Position numbers and translations under genes: made by a program. The notes under the pieces were generated by a model, which was not told the origin of the DNA, ran no database searches, and worked only from the letters and a program-made list of their open reading frames with translations. From NCBI RefSeq assembly GCF_016744175.1, contig NZ_JADGEV010000012.1, forward strand, positions 1 to 64,000: 64,000 bases of DNA. Direction: 5' to 3'. Below are positions 63,304 to 64,000 of the stretch, piece after piece. Position 1 is the stretch's first letter. Each line of letters begins with the position of its first letter. Origin of the DNA: Neptunomonas sp. (GTDB lineage: Bacteria; Pseudomonadota; Gammaproteobacteria; Pseudomonadales; Balneatricaceae).

Positions 63304-64000
63304 GAGGAAACAAACCTCGCACCTTCAAGTTGTGCCAAAAGTTGCGTTGCACCGTCATTATCAAAGTCGCCGGTGTAGGTGCCACCGGTGGCGTTTTGAA
63401 ACTCCACGCGTACGGTCTTATTGGGCGTAGTTTTGCTGCTAGGGGCTGGTGTATGGGTGGCGGCTTGCTGCTCAGCCGCTTGTTGCGCTTGTGCCTTATT
63501 CCGCTTTATTTGATAGGTCTGCTCTAATAGGCGAAGGGCTGTTCGTGCTTCTGATGATGCATCGCTATTGTTCTGCTTATATGCAAGGTCGGACTGTTCT
63601 TGCAGTGCCTCACGCTTTCGCTGATAAGCCCGCTCTTCAATCGCTACTGCATCTCCATTGAGCCGGTCTAATTCATCACGCAAACCATCGACGGTGCTTT
63701 CTAACGAGTCAGTCAGGCTGTCCATATCTGATTTGATCGCTGAGATGGCACTACGCAAAGGGGCTAGCTGCTGATCACCGAGTAAATCGAATGAGTTAAC
63801 GGCTTGCTCTGCCTTCTCAACCATTTCCTCTGTTACAGCATCAGCATCGGTCAGGCTTGATAGATGGCGTTCCAGTGATGTTTGCTGCTGATCATAAGAT
63901 TTTTGCAAACTGACAGCGGCTTCTTCAGCACGCCAATAGGCATCCGCAAAGTCTTTCACGTAGGAGAACGCCGCACGTGGGAGGCTACCAAACTTGTTAA
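63300..64000 (-). CDS. Tail tape-measure protein, C-terminal part (cut by the window edge)
   Basis: The frame stays open through to base 64000, so the 5' end lies outside; the first GTG in frame in the window (63959) is probably internal, because coding runs on before it (KFGSLPRAAFSYVKDFADAY). The protein has a long coiled coil (SLQKSYDQQQTSLERHLSSL, then ESTVDGLRDELDRL and QRKREALQEQSDLAYKQNN), a Gln/Ala-rich linker, and a small C-terminal domain ending EFQNATGGTYTGDFDNDGATQ. This is the usual end of a phage tape-measure protein. Confidence 0.75.
   Translation of the reverse strand, partial: NKFGSLPRAAFSYVKDFADAYWRAEEAAVSLQKSYDQQQTSLERHLSSLTDADAVTEEMVEKAEQAVNSFDLLGDQQLAPLRSAISAIKSDMDSLTDSLESTVDGLRDELDRLNGDAVAIEERAYQRKREALQEQSDLAYKQNNSDASSEARTALRLLEQTYQIKRNKAQAQQAAEQQAATHTPAPSSKTTPNKTVRVEFQNATGGTYTGDFDNDGATQLLAQLEGARFVSS

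Larger units (their letters stand above)
50837..64000. mobile_element. Prophage, late (tail) end, cut by the right edge of the window
   Basis: From the end of tRNA-Phe to the right edge nearly all genes are minus-strand phage tail genes, closely packed with 1- and 4-base overlaps: tape measure, tail-tip proteins, fibre-like proteins, then Com and Dam. Plus-strand cargo interrupts them at 54236-55708. The exact left boundary is between 50825 and 50928. I see no integrase, transposase, capsid, terminase or lysis gene, and no second copy of the tRNA end, so the other end is outside. A siphovirus-type long tail is likely from the tape measure. Confidence 0.85.

Noticed and set aside
50837..64000. 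A second copy of the tRNA-Phe 3' end (attR/attL)
   Set aside because: None was seen when reading the window; if it exists, it lies past the right edge.

Overview
The window looks like a chromosome segment of a marine-type gammaproteobacterium, probably near the Oceanospirillales/Alteromonadales. This is inferred from a moderate GC content, the gene families (histidine genes next to asmA, mutY and yggX; a ter cluster; a full type VI secretion locus) and general protein resemblance. I cannot name the genus from sequence alone. The layout has five blocks.

Block 1 (1-31425, all minus strand, so read from right to left) is a complete type VI secretion system (T6SS). The order is fha, tssJ, tssK, tssL, tssM, tagF, pppA, a LysM lipoprotein, tssA, tssB, tssC, a second tssC paralogue, tagJ, tssE, tssF, tssG, a ppkA-like kinase, clpV and a small secreted protein. 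After a gap of about 300 bases come hcp, a candidate cysteine amidase effector with a secreted candidate immunity protein, vgrG, a PAAR-like effector with a GHH/HNH nuclease tail, and a candidate immunity gene that runs off the left edge. Nearly every junction is a 1- or 4-base stop/start overlap, so the core is one translationally coupled operon. TagJ plus the kinase/phosphatase/Fha/TagF set points to a post-translationally controlled T6SS of the Pseudomonas H1 kind.

Block 2 (31849-34322, plus) is iorAB, indolepyruvate:ferredoxin oxidoreductase, divergent from the T6SS operon across a 423-base intergenic region.

Block 3 (34400-41709, minus) is a Ter stress-response cluster: a DUF475 TerC-like membrane protein, a TerD-family protein, TerA, TerB and TerD, then a strong terminator. 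It is followed by three genes of the Ter-linked nucleoside-metabolite type: a PRTase, a HAD phosphatase and StiP.

Block 4 (42155-50836) holds housekeeping and signalling genes: an EAL phosphodiesterase, an ornithine cyclodeaminase-like enzyme, hisF-hisH-hisB (hisA is not in its usual place), an AsmA-family protein, mutY, yggX and tRNA-Phe(GAA) with a strong promoter.

Block 5 (about 50837-64000, mostly minus) is the late/tail end of a prophage lying against tRNA-Phe. It runs from the end of a tape-measure gene (cut by the right edge) through tail and adhesin-like genes to a Com-Dam module. A short plus-strand insert carrying a DUF3800 protein and a 78-aa protein interrupts the tail genes and looks like moron cargo. 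No integrase, capsid or lysis genes are in view, so the other prophage end lies beyond the window.
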